Below, in pieces: positions 8,696-16,964 of a stretch of 64,000 nt of DNA. The notes below the pieces were generated by a model. It was not told where the DNA came from, did no database searches, and saw nothing but the letters and a program-made list of their open reading frames with translations. The position numbers and the translations under genes were made by a program. This DNA comes from Saprospiraceae bacterium (GTDB taxonomy: Bacteria > Bacteroidota > Bacteroidia > Chitinophagales > Saprospiraceae): assembly GCA_029251525.1 (NCBI GenBank), contig JAQXDE010000014.1, positions 62,001 to 126,000 on the forward strand. Reading direction: 5' to 3'. Every line of letters begins with the position of its first letter. The stretch's first letter is position 1.

Positions 8696-10279
8696 TTAGT
8701 TTTCCATTTTTGTTAAAACCCTAGGCACAGAAATATTTTGAGTCAACCGTGACACCAAAATAATCGTCATCAATCCACTCAACATTGCCAACGTTCTAAA
8801 AGGAAACAAAACCGTCTCCCCTTCCATCATTGGATAAGGAATCATATTCGGAATATTCAAAGTCGGTTCGCCTCCCCCAAACCGCAAAATAAAACTTACT
8901 GCAAAACCTGAAATTGCACCAATCGTATTCGCCTTTTTATCAAACAAAGCACAAACTAATGCAGGAAATAAAAGACAATAAACAAAGTCACTACATAACA
9001 CCCAAAGATCATAAACACTTTGCACATTGATCGCTAAAAGGGTAGCTGCTATTCCAATAATCCAGATGGATCTTTTGATCACCTTTTCTAAATTTGAAGG
9101 CGAAATATCTGGCTTAAACAATGGACGAAATACATTCCAACCTGCCATCGAGGAGGCTGATAAAATAGAAGAATCCACCGACGACATTACTGCTGCTGCA
9201 ACAGCTCCTAAACCAATAGTAGCAACCCAAGGGGTAGTCATATATCGAATTACATGTGGCAAAATGGAACTATCATTTCCGGGAATTGCTCCGATCATTT
9301 CCCAGTCTGCTACTCCACCTATGATTCCAATTAGTACTGCTGGAATCGCTGCAATAATGCAAATGACTCCTGCAAAAACAGATAATCGAACTGCTGTTTT
9401 TTCATCCTTCGAAGACAAAACACGCTGAAAATATACTTGCCAAGGAATTCCTCCAAACATTAATAGCAACGCATAGTCCCACCACATCCAATAATAGCCT
9501 CCTAAGTTTTCATGACTTGGAAAGAAGGTCGCAGTAACTCCATTCTTCTCAACATAAGCAGTCCAAGCAACATCCCAACCACCTACTGAACTCATAGCGA
9601 TGGGAACAACTAAAGCTAACCCACCTAATAATAAAACCAACTGAACAACATCGGTCAAAGCTACTGCCCACAATCCTCCAATAGAGGTGTAAGCGATTGC
9701 AATAATAGCAGAAAGTATAATTGCAGGTTGTGCTTCTAACCCGAGAACCGTTCCAAAAGTAGTTCCTAAAGCAGTAAGAATTGCAGCAGTCCAAAATATT
9801 TCCCCAGACAAAGCAGGAATAAATAATAGCGCTGCCATACGTTTTCCAAATCGCTGGGAAAGTGGGTCAAGCATAGTTTTAAATTGGTGTCGTCTCATGA
9901 TTCGAGCAAAAAATAATCCTCCGATAATCAAACTAATAGCATATCCCCAAGGAGCTTGCACCCATACCAAACCAGTTTTAGCGGACTCGGCTGTACCATT
10001 AATATAACCTCCTCCAACCCATGTTGCACTCATCGTGAATATCCCAATAAAAAGTGGAATAGATCGTCCTGCGAGCATAGTATCATTTCCATCTTTAACT
10101 TTTTGATTACCAGCGACATAAGAACCAAAATAAAATATTAAAGCATAGAAAAACATCATCGCAATAAATCCTGACCACATAACTGATGCTCCAGTTACAA
10201 ATAAATAAAGACCACAAGCAACTAAAAATATCAATAAAAAAACAGTTGGAAGTAATTTTGAATATTTTTGCAAATACAT
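8696..10279 (-). CDS. Sodium:solute symporter (SLC5), choline-transporter (CHT/SLC5A7)-like
   Basis: A 527-residue inner-membrane protein with about 13 hydrophobic helices. It belongs to the SSS/SLC5 family. Its motifs are unusually close to the animal high-affinity choline transporter as I remember it: SATWVGGGYINGTAES, TMLDPLSQRFGKRM, FIPALSGEIFW, GGIPWQVYFQRVLSS, AAVMSSVDSSILSASSM, and a late GGEPTLNIP followed by FPFRTLAML. Sodium-coupled choline uptake is therefore inferred. A phosphatidylcholine synthase gene 0.66 kb away, read divergently, fits that substrate. It lies 47 bases downstream of the GreA/GreB-like gene on the same strand and is probably co-transcribed. Confidence 0.88.
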   Translation of the reverse strand: MYLQKYSKLLPTVFLLIFLVACGLYLFVTGASVMWSGFIAMMFFYALIFYFGSYVAGNQKVKDGNDTMLAGRSIPLFIGIFTMSATWVGGGYINGTAESAKTGLVWVQAPWGYAISLIIGGLFFARIMRRHQFKTMLDPLSQRFGKRMAALLFIPALSGEIFWTAAILTALGTTFGTVLGLEAQPAIILSAIIAIAYTSIGGLWAVALTDVVQLVLLLGGLALVVPIAMSSVGGWDVAWTAYVEKNGVTATFFPSHENLGGYYWMWWDYALLLMFGGIPWQVYFQRVLSSKDEKTAVRLSVFAGVICIIAAIPAVLIGIIGGVADWEMIGAIPGNDSSILPHVIRYMTTPWVATIGLGAVAAAVMSSVDSSILSASSMAGWNVFRPLFKPDISPSNLEKVIKRSIWIIGIAATLLAINVQSVYDLWVLCSDFVYCLLFPALVCALFDKKANTIGAISGFAVSFILRFGGGEPTLNIPNMIPYPMMEGETVLFPFRTLAMLSGLMTIILVSRLTQNISVPRVLTKMEN

Positions 10280-10326
10280 TGTTATATTAATTTTATTTTA
10301 GAAGTTGGTAGGAGATCACTAGTTAA

Positions 10327-10785
10327 TTAAAATACATCTAATATTTTAATTAGTTTTTCATTAAAGGTGATTAAATCGCCCTTTTCCCTTTGCATCATTT
10401 CTTTAGCAAGAGGTGCTTGAGGAGAAATCGCAAAATATTTTCTCTCATCAACCACTATTCTACCTGCCGCTATGGAGATAAAATAATTTCCAAAATCAGT
10501 TTGCACTACACTCCCAAATGCTACTTTACCAAATACTCGATCTACTTTAATTTGACTTAAGAATAATTCTAACTTTCGAGCCTCAGAAAGTTGTTGGGCA
10601 TTTTTGTCTCTTTCAATATGCATCATTGCACGACCTGTTTCAAATTTATCACCAGCGCTACTTTTCGTTTCATTGTTTGCACTATCTTGAGCATCATTCA
10701 TCATTTTTTCAAAAACCGATATTTTCTGATAAATCAATTCTTCGACTTCCTCGAGTAGTGCTTGTTTGATTTCGAATTTGTCCAT
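10327..10785 (-). CDS. GreA/GreB-family-like protein
   Basis: A 152-residue protein with an N-terminal helical region and SSAGDKFETGRAMMHIE (about 43-59), a hallmark of Bacteroidota GreA/GreB-like proteins. A C-terminal FKBP-like beta domain follows (GSVVQTDFGNYFISIAAG, then an SPQAPLA segment). True Gre factors stimulate cleavage of backtracked transcripts by RNA polymerase; whether this short relative does so is unknown. Such proteins are often mislabelled 3-oxoacyl-ACP synthase. I choose the ATG at 10785 (MDKFEIK) over a TTG five codons upstream. It precedes the choline-type symporter in the same orientation. Confidence 0.72.
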   Translation of the reverse strand: MDKFEIKQALLEEVEELIYQKISVFEKMMNDAQDSANNETKSSAGDKFETGRAMMHIERDKNAQQLSEARKLELFLSQIKVDRVFGKVAFGSVVQTDFGNYFISIAAGRIVVDERKYFAISPQAPLAKEMMQREKGDLITFNEKLIKILDVF

Positions 10786-10843
10786 TTTTTCTTTTTTCAA
10801 TTAAAATTGGTTGATAAATTCCTATTCCCTAATTTCATGGTTT

Positions 10844-10851
10844 CAAATTTA
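10844..10851 (-). promoter_or_regulatory. -7 box for the GreA/GreB-like gene and symporter
   Basis: On the minus strand TAAATTTG fits TAnnTTTG, 58 bases before the chosen ATG. A TTTG lies further upstream (10867-10870) but at 15 rather than 19 bases. It is in the 152-base divergent spacer shared with pcs. Confidence 0.4.
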
Positions 10852-10937
10852 AATTATTAGTACTAACAAATCTAATAAATTTTACCATTCAAAATCTATT
10901 TAGAAGTAAAATTCAAGACGTCAAAATATTTAAACTC

Positions 10938-11642
10938 ATGAATTCTTTTTCTCCTTTAGAAAAAACCTTGGCTTGGAGTGTCCACTTATTTACAGCCTCA
11001 GGATTGGTAGCTGGCTTTATGGCAATATTGGCTATCAATGAGAAAGAGTGGCGAGTAGCCATGTTGTGGTTGGTAGCATGTTTAGTAATAGACGGAGTTG
11101 ATGGAACATTTGCTCGTCTTTTTAAAGTAAAAGAAGTTTTACCCGAAATCGATGGAAAAATAATTGATTATGTAATTGATTTTGCAACTTATGCTATTAT
11201 CCCTGCGTATTTTTTCCATGAAGCACACTTGGTAGATCATGAATGGAATCTATTTTGCACCTCAGTGATTTTACTAGTTTCAGCAGTATATTATGGAAAA
11301 ACAGGAATGGTTACCGATGATATGTACTTTCTTGGATTTCCAGTTTTATGGAATATGGTAGTTTTCTTTTTATTCTTTGTAGTTGACTTTTCTTCAACTT
11401 GGAATATATTTTTCATTTTATTTTTTGCAGCATTACATTTTGCTCCAATAAAATTTGTTTATCCAAGTCAAGCGAGCAGCTTTAAAAACCTTACCTTAAT
11501 TAACACTATTGTATTTATTAGCTCTTGTGTAGCTATTTTATGGCTGTACCCAGAACGAAATAATCTATGGATAGCTTGTATAAGTATATCAACAGGATAC
11601 TATGCCTTGATGGCTATATATAACACATGGATAGAAAAATAG
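10938..11642 (+). CDS. pcs: Phosphatidylcholine synthase
   Basis: A 234-residue integral membrane protein with about eight hydrophobic helices. The CDP-alcohol phosphotransferase motif reads D52-x2-D55-G56-x2-A59-R60, twelve residues, then G73-x3-D77-x3-D81, and the 12-residue gap is typical of Pcs. AWSVHLFTASG (12-22), DMYFLGFPVLWNM and the late FAPIKFVYP are Pcs signatures as I recall them. Pcs condenses CDP-diacylglycerol with choline directly to phosphatidylcholine in the inner membrane, so it needs imported choline. The choline-transporter-like gene on the other side of the spacer gives a coherent context. Confidence 0.9.
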   Translation: MNSFSPLEKTLAWSVHLFTASGLVAGFMAILAINEKEWRVAMLWLVACLVIDGVDGTFARLFKVKEVLPEIDGKIIDYVIDFATYAIIPAYFFHEAHLVDHEWNLFCTSVILLVSAVYYGKTGMVTDDMYFLGFPVLWNMVVFFLFFVVDFSSTWNIFFILFFAALHFAPIKFVYPSQASSFKNLTLINTIVFISSCVAILWLYPERNNLWIACISISTGYYALMAIYNTWIEK

Positions 11643-12097
11643 TAGATCTAAAATAATCTCAAATACTTCTTTATTAAATAAATTAATAATAAAGGAAACC
11701 CCTTCCAGACGTACCTATTATTTTCATCAAAAAGAATAATACCCTAAAAACCTATTCTATTATTAATTTCCTTGGTAGCAAATCACCCTACTTCTGTCCA
11801 GATTAAATTATTCATGCTACTTCAAATAATTAGGTATAGATCAAGTTTTTCCCAAGATCTTGTACCAAATTTTGAAAATGGGAGATATGTTAGTCTACCT
11901 AACAAACCTTTGAATTCAGCTGTTTTCATTGACATGGTAGATGTAAGACTTGTCATTGGTAGTATAACCAGTTAAAAAAAGACATTGTTTTAAAAAAATA
12001 AATATAGAGTTTCGCACAAGGATTTAAGTTTTATAAAACTATCCAAATGATAATCCCAAAATACTTAATCTCATGCATCAAATTCGCTTTGCAAAAT
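11643..12097. other. Intergenic stretch without a supported gene
   Basis: 455 bases between pcs and fbp (convergent). A 67-codon open stretch from a TTG at 11772 has no recognisable motif, and no other structure stands out. Confidence 0.5.
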
Positions 12098-13102
12098 CTA
12101 TATTGGTGAGGCACTATACCTCTCGACAAATGCTTTCATTTCATCCACCATATCAGGAGAACCAATCACAATCGCTGTCCTTTGATGTAATTCTACTGGT
12201 TCCATTTCCATAATTCGTTCGAGTTTAGTATTGATGGCTTTTCCTCCAGCCTGCTCCACCACAAACGCTAGTGGGTTACATTCATACAGTAATCGCAATT
12301 TACCATGTGGATATTTTCGAGTATTTGGATATAGAAAAATTCCACCTTGGAATAAAATTCGATGAATATCAGAAACCATCGAACCGATATATCTCAATCT
12401 TAAATTCAAATCAGAGCAATAATCTATATACCGTCTCATTTCCAAATCAAACTTTAAATAATATCCTTGATTTACTGAGTAATATTGTCCACTTGCAGGA
12501 ATTTTAATGTCTCGATGTGAAAGACAAAACTCTCCAATAGAGGGATCTAAAGTAAAACCATTTACTCCATTACCAGTTGTGTAAACCATGATTGTAGATG
12601 TCCCATAAATCACATAACCCGCTGCAACTTGCTCTACACCTTTATGCAAAAAGTCTTTAAGATCTACTGAGTTTTTTACATTACTTTTTCGTCGACAAAT
12701 GGAAAAAATAGTTCCTACTGAAACATTGACATCAATATTTGATGAACCATCCAACGGATCAAATAACACAACATATTTTGCATTTTTTGATGAAAGCGCT
12801 TTGATTGGAAGAAAATTTTCATTTTCCTCTGATGCGATACCACAGCATTCACCACTGTTTTGAAGACATTCAATCAATTTGTCATTGGCATACATATCGA
12901 GTTTTTGCACCTCGTCTCCACTTGAATTTGAAGCTCCATCAACACCTAAGATATTAACTAATCCTGCTTTGTTAACTTCTCGGTTTACAATCTTGGCAGC
13001 AACTCCAATATCTCGTAAAAGGCCAGTTAATTCACCGGTAGCATCAACATTTGCTTTTTCACTTCGAATGATAAATTCATCAAGCGTTACAATTCTGCTC
13101 AT
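12098..13102 (-). CDS. fbp: Class I fructose-1,6-bisphosphatase
   Basis: A 334-residue soluble enzyme that hydrolyses fructose 1,6-bisphosphate to fructose 6-phosphate in gluconeogenesis. The metal-binding signature FDPLDGSSNIDVNVSVG occupies residues 114-130. The substrate-binding block RYIGSMVSDIHRIL, followed by a GGIFLYP motif, is conserved, and near the C-terminus NPLAFVVEQAGG is typical. Length and domain order are normal for FBPase class I. It starts at ATG with an A-rich leader and is monocistronic. Confidence 0.95.
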   Translation of the reverse strand: MSRIVTLDEFIIRSEKANVDATGELTGLLRDIGVAAKIVNREVNKAGLVNILGVDGASNSSGDEVQKLDMYANDKLIECLQNSGECCGIASEENENFLPIKALSSKNAKYVVLFDPLDGSSNIDVNVSVGTIFSICRRKSNVKNSVDLKDFLHKGVEQVAAGYVIYGTSTIMVYTTGNGVNGFTLDPSIGEFCLSHRDIKIPASGQYYSVNQGYYLKFDLEMRRYIDYCSDLNLRLRYIGSMVSDIHRILFQGGIFLYPNTRKYPHGKLRLLYECNPLAFVVEQAGGKAINTKLERIMEMEPVELHQRTAIVIGSPDMVDEMKAFVERYSASPI

Positions 13103-13604
13103 ATTTTTTTTGTTAAAAAGTTATTAATTTAAATGGTGGCACAAGATAATAATTGTATATTGATATATTGATCTTCATCCTGCAAGAAAAATAGAATTAA
13201 CAATTCAAAAACGACTCATACTTCATCAATATGTTCTTCTAAACAAAGATAGCCTTTAATAGATTTATTAAATTTCCTCAAAATTTTAAATCACAACCAA
13301 ATAAAAGATTACCAATCGACTAGTAGAACCATACCACAAAACAAATATTAAAAATTAAATACAGAAAATGATTGAAGTATTTAAGCTTAACACACACCTC
13401 CTCACTTTCAGAGGAAATAACTACTTGCACAGAAAAGGAAAACGATAGAATACAATATTCCAACAAACAATTCAACTCGAGAAAACGATATCTCAACCTA
13501 TATTTCGATATCTCCATAATTCTCTTTACTTCACTTGATCTCAAAATATAATTTGATAACTTAAAATAATTTAAAACGAAAAAATAGCTAAAATAAACTT
13601 ATCA
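13103..13604. other. Intergenic stretch without a supported gene
   Basis: About 500 AT-rich bases upstream of fbp. Short open stretches on either strand (for example 13369-13448 plus) have no recognisable motif. It could hold further eroded coding sequence, because the next 2.1 kb is all gene remnants. Confidence 0.45.
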
Positions 13605-14411
13605 ACTAGGGCAGTTTTTAAAAAAAATACTCTCCTAAAAATCAGCCAACGATTTCAATTTCTAAATCGAATAGTCTTATTACATCTTATAATATTGATA
13701 GTTTGCCTAATTGGATTGTTAATAGATAATCGTCAATTAATGGGAACCAATATTTGGATAAATCCAACTAAATTTGCCTTGTCAGAAATCATCGTTCTAT
13801 GGACTATGGATTGGTATTTATTTAATTATCCATTTAGCGAAAAATCTAAAAAATTTACTTCAATCGCTGCGTCTAGCTTAATGATAATTGAAATTATTAT
13901 GATCACAGGTCAAGCTGCTAGATGAGTATCCTCACATTACAACACCTCTTCGATGATAAATGAAATTGTCTTTGGAATCATGGAATGCGCAATAGGAACG
14001 TTTTCAGGAATTGTTTTTTGGTTCTTCATCAAATCATTTTCCTCAAAATTAGAGTTTCCAAATTATATGAAATGGAGTTTTATAATTGATTGGTTTACGT
14101 TCATTTTTGCGAGTGCTATTGGTGGTTCAATGATTTCTCAACTAAATCATAATATAGGTATCACAGACTAGAGGTTCAGTATTACCATTTTTAAATTGGA
14201 GTACAGTTGGAGGAGATTTTCGGGTGGCTCATTTTTTTTTGGAATACATGGGATTCAAATCATTCCACTTGATGCATTTTATTTTTCTAAAAAAATAAAT
14301 AACAATACTTTTACAAATATCATAAATGTTATTTTTGCATTTGTATATTTAGAATGGATTACTTTTGCTTTTCACCAAACAAAACAAGGATTACCATTTT
14401 CAACTCTGTAG
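13605..14411 (+). pseudogene. Broken multi-pass membrane protein gene
   Basis: Three segments of one frame, plus one shifted block, join into a single Bacteroidota membrane protein. In order: DNRQLMGTNIWINPTKFALS, then WTMDWYL and QAAR, a TGA at 13923-13925 (probably from GGA), VSSHYNTSS, FGIM, GGSMISQLNHNIGITD, an extra T making TAG at 14169-14171, then in the +1 frame GSVLPFLNWSTVGGDFRVAH. A run of nine T near 14231 (seven expected) restores the first frame: GIHGIQIIPL. I recall intact homologues with 'W-I-K-P-x-K-F-A', 'Q-A-A-R-G' and 'L-P-F-x-N-W-S' motifs; their function is unknown. No start codon is visible. Confidence 0.82.
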
Positions 14412-14611
14412 ATATATGATTACAACAGATAATAAACATCTAGACGTTTATGGTTTTTGATAATTGTAATCAACGTAAGTTTCGGTTTTAAAAAAATCAG
14501 TATTCCATCCTTTTGTTTATTTGCAAATCACCCACTTTATTGATAAAGATTCGTAGTTATGGAATAGATTTTCTCATTATTATTAATGCTTTAGCTAGAG
14601 TATTATTTTGA

Positions 14612-14800
14612 TCAAAAAAAATATTGACTCTGGTGAATTTGAATACAATTCCCAAAAGTGTCTTCAAATATCGCTATGGCTCCCCAATCATTTTTTGTTG
14701 GTATTTTTATAAAATCAACATTAAGATTTTTGAGTCGCAGGTACTCTTTTTCAATATCAGCTACTATAATAATAAGTAATTTCATTCCAAACATTATTTC
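14612..14800 (-). pseudogene. C-terminal fragment of a VOC (glyoxalase/bleomycin-resistance) protein
   Basis: About 50 codons read ADIEKEYLRLKNLNVDF, then IPTKNDWGAIAIFEDTFGN and CIQIHQ. This is the usual second half of a vicinal-oxygen-chelate domain ('D-I-x-x-E-Y-x-x-L', 'D-T-x-G-N-x-I-Q-I'). The N-terminal beta-alpha-beta-beta half, with its metal ligand, is missing upstream in all frames that I read. A truncated relic is more likely than a functional 60-residue protein. Confidence 0.65.
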
Positions 14801-14879
14801 CTGAAAAGATTTTACAAAATCGGTTACGATTAGTAATATAAAAAGCTATACTCAGGCATCGTTAATCAAAACTATATTT

Positions 14880-15421
14880 ATGAAAAAACTAATATTAAGT
14901 ACATTGTTTGCAGGGTGCTTAATTTCTTGTCAAGCTCCCGCAGAAAAAGAATCAGATCATGGACACACATGAACCGTTATTGGTTACGAATATAGTGAGA
15001 CTAGAGAAAACTAAATTTAATAGCTGGAGATATTGCCATTATTGAAACCTATATGGAATTTATAAAAGCTCACAACGAGAGGGATATTGATAAAATCATG
15101 GGTATAGTTCAGGATTCAATATTAATAAAGACTAAAGATGCTCGGGAATTAAAAGGAAAGGCAATGCATAGACAAGCCTTAGAAGAATGGTTTCCAGAAA
15201 GTAATCCAAAGTGGGCCGTGAAATGGCTAGCTGCCAATACCGCTGAAGTTAAAGGCGGAGAAAACAGATATTGGTTGACTACAGGAATCGAAATTACAGA
15301 GACCCTAAACTGTAAAGAAAGGAAAAGAGAACAAATACTTGATGTTAGTTTTGTTGGTAAATTGATAAAAGAAGCCAGCATCTATGAATGGTCAAAACCC
15401 TTAAAACAACTGATATTTTAA
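14880..15421 (+). pseudogene. Broken lipoprotein gene with NTF2/SnoaL-like domain
   Basis: ATG at 14880 starts a clear lipoprotein signal (MKKLILSTLFAGCLISC). The frame runs to a TGA at 14970-14972, continues as TVIGYEYSETREN, and meets TAA at about 15012. The remaining protein is in another frame: LIAGDIAIIETYMEFIKAHN and onward to the stop at 15419-15421. This part resembles the NTF2-like/SnoaL fold (a helix with 'F-x-x-A-H-N-x-R-D', then LKGKAMHRQALEEWF). The gene has one nonsense codon and one frameshift, consistent with a two-base insertion near 15011. The open part from ATG 15053 could still be translated but would lack export. Confidence 0.78.
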
Positions 15422-15445
15422 ACCCTCTCCTGCGAAGGGTTTTTT
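15421..15445 (+). terminator. Terminator of the broken lipoprotein gene
   Basis: AACCCT pairs with AGGGTT around a 9-base loop, followed by a T run. It starts at the last base of the stop codon. Confidence 0.65.
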
Positions 15446-15720
15446 ATTGTATAGTAGCTTTAACACCCTTTTCCTGAGAATCAAAACCGATTTTTTTCCA
15501 AAAAATCAAACCTCGGTTTTCCACAATACTACATCCTTTAGGAAACTTTTTTGAATTATATAACATTGCTATTGCATCAAAATATCCGAGTATAGGTTCC
15601 ATTTTATTTAGAAAAGAAAAAGCTAAGAGCAGTATAATAAACTAAACTATTTTTTGACCAAATCTAAAATCTGTTCTTTTGCCAATTAAACGTGAAGGTC
15701 TAAAAATCACAGTCAAATCT
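15444..15720 (-). pseudogene. C-terminal remnant of an SDR (HTATIP2-like) oxidoreductase
   Basis: On the minus strand one frame reads DLTVIFRPSRLIGKR and RFGQKI (about 15720-15645) and then stops. A different frame, from about 15615, reads LNKMEPILGYFDAIAMLYNS, then FPKGCSIVEN and a terminal TAA at 15444-15446. The two blocks match the 'F-R-P-S-L-L-x-G-x-R' and 'P-I-x-x-x-x-V-A-x-A-M...K-G-x-x-I-x-E' parts of HTATIP2/NAD(P)-binding SDR proteins as I recall them, in the right order. The Rossmann N-terminus is absent, so this is a frameshifted, truncated relic. Confidence 0.55.
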
Positions 15721-15746
15721 AAATTTAGACTAAATATCCCTTAAAT

Positions 15747-15783
15747 AAAAAAGCCACTATTTAATTAAAAATAGTGGCTTTTT
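15747..15783. terminator. Strong bidirectional terminator
   Basis: A perfect stem AAGCCACTATTT / AAATAGTGGCTT is flanked by A on the 5' side and T on the 3' side, so it can work on both strands. Its position, 8 bases past the stop of the minus-strand hydroxylase gene, suggests that it ends that transcript. Confidence 0.9.
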
Positions 15784-15790
15784 ATTTTCA

Positions 15791-16891
15791 TTAATTTTCT
15801 TTTTTAAACAAATTATTCAAGTGAGAATCATCGCAAAATGGAGATTTTTTAGATAGTTTACAATTACAAAGTCTTGCATTCACTATCTTTTTCACCTCGA
15901 AGGGAAGCGGTTTATATTTTGAACCATGATGTGATCCGTCGCAAAATGGTTGATTTTTACTGAATCCACATTGACAAAATAGATGGGTTATATTGGGTTT
16001 CAACTCAACCTGAGTTGGTTCCATTATTGTTGTTTTTTTCCTTTTATAATCTCTCGATATTTCACTCCCTGATTTATCAGAACCAACTAAAGGCCACAAA
16101 TAACTTGCAGTCCATTTATCTTTTGGATCATTGATAAGACCATATTCAACGGGGAATTTTCGAGTGAACTTAGCTGTACCAAAAAATTGGTCCCAAAGCG
16201 AAAACATATTTCCGTAATTACCATTTGGGTCGCTCACATTATCAGCCATAGATTTCCCATGATGAGCATGATGAAAAGCAGGAGTAATAAAAATCCTTTC
16301 TAACAGAGTAATTACAGGATTCAAAATGGGATATTTATAGAAGAACTTATCCCAAGACAACGTACTATGTGAACCAATAATGACTAGTTGTTTGAGAATT
16401 AACCCAAGCGCAACTCCTTTCGCACCACCAAGAAAAACAACAATTCCCACCCACCAAAGATTTGGCATAATTACATAATATAATGCTGCATTTCGGTATG
16501 AAATTAAAAATCCCATTTCCTCTGCTTGATGATGAGGTCGATGTAATTTCCAAAGAAATTCATATTCATGAGCAGATCGATGATACCAATATTGCATAAC
16601 ATCATCGATAAATAAATAAAAAGGTAACATTAACCATAAACTCCAATCTCCAATTATATTTTGATATTCAGGAAGTAAAAACCTTCCGAGATAAAATACT
16701 GAAGCAACAATAGTGGGTTTGATTAATAACGACAAAACAAAAAAACCTCCAGCCTCTTGAATCCAATCACCAAAGTTACGTTTTGTATTTACCCAATAGC
16801 CTGCTAAAGTCTCAACTAGGACGAAAAAGATTATAATTCCGAGCACCACATAGACATCTAAATTCTCTATTCCAAATAATGTGTTATCCAT
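15791..16891 (-). CDS. Fatty-acid hydroxylase/sterol-desaturase domain fused to tandem CDGSH iron-sulfur motifs
   Basis: A 366-residue protein. Residues 1-265 form a membrane diiron hydroxylase of the sterol-desaturase superfamily, with several transmembrane helices and three histidine boxes: H104-R-S-A-H108, H117-R-P-H-H121 and H207-H-A-H-H211. After a charged linker come two CDGSH motifs: C306-x-C308...C317-D-G-S-H321, which fits the consensus exactly, and C342-x-C344...C353-D-D-S-H357. Each 3Cys-1His set should bind a [2Fe-2S] cluster. The clusters may pass electrons to the diiron site (inference). The substrate is unknown. A Crp/Fnr regulator gene lies 73 bases upstream. Confidence 0.9.
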   Translation of the reverse strand: MDNTLFGIENLDVYVVLGIIIFFVLVETLAGYWVNTKRNFGDWIQEAGGFFVLSLLIKPTIVASVFYLGRFLLPEYQNIIGDWSLWLMLPFYLFIDDVMQYWYHRSAHEYEFLWKLHRPHHQAEEMGFLISYRNAALYYVIMPNLWWVGIVVFLGGAKGVALGLILKQLVIIGSHSTLSWDKFFYKYPILNPVITLLERIFITPAFHHAHHGKSMADNVSDPNGNYGNMFSLWDQFFGTAKFTRKFPVEYGLINDPKDKWTASYLWPLVGSDKSGSEISRDYKRKKTTIMEPTQVELKPNITHLFCQCGFSKNQPFCDGSHHGSKYKPLPFEVKKIVNARLCNCKLSKKSPFCDDSHLNNLFKKEN

Positions 16892-16964
16892 TTAATTTAT
16901 TTTTACTAAAAAAATACTTCTCAACAAAATTAGACTAAATTAACTTAAAAGTACTTTACATGTG

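Noticed and set aside
9027-9428. 133-codon plus-strand open stretch inside the symporter gene
   Set aside because: Antisense to a clear, full-length conserved membrane protein.
10327-10785. Name '3-oxoacyl-ACP synthase' often used for this family
   Set aside because: The sequence has no thiolase-type active site; it is GreA/GreB-like.
11772-11975. 67-codon open stretch between pcs and fbp
   Set aside because: It begins at TTG, shows no motif and lies in AT-rich spacer; nothing supports coding.
13320-13544. 74-codon minus-strand open stretch upstream of fbp
   Set aside because: No recognisable domain, biased composition, and in a region of gene relics.
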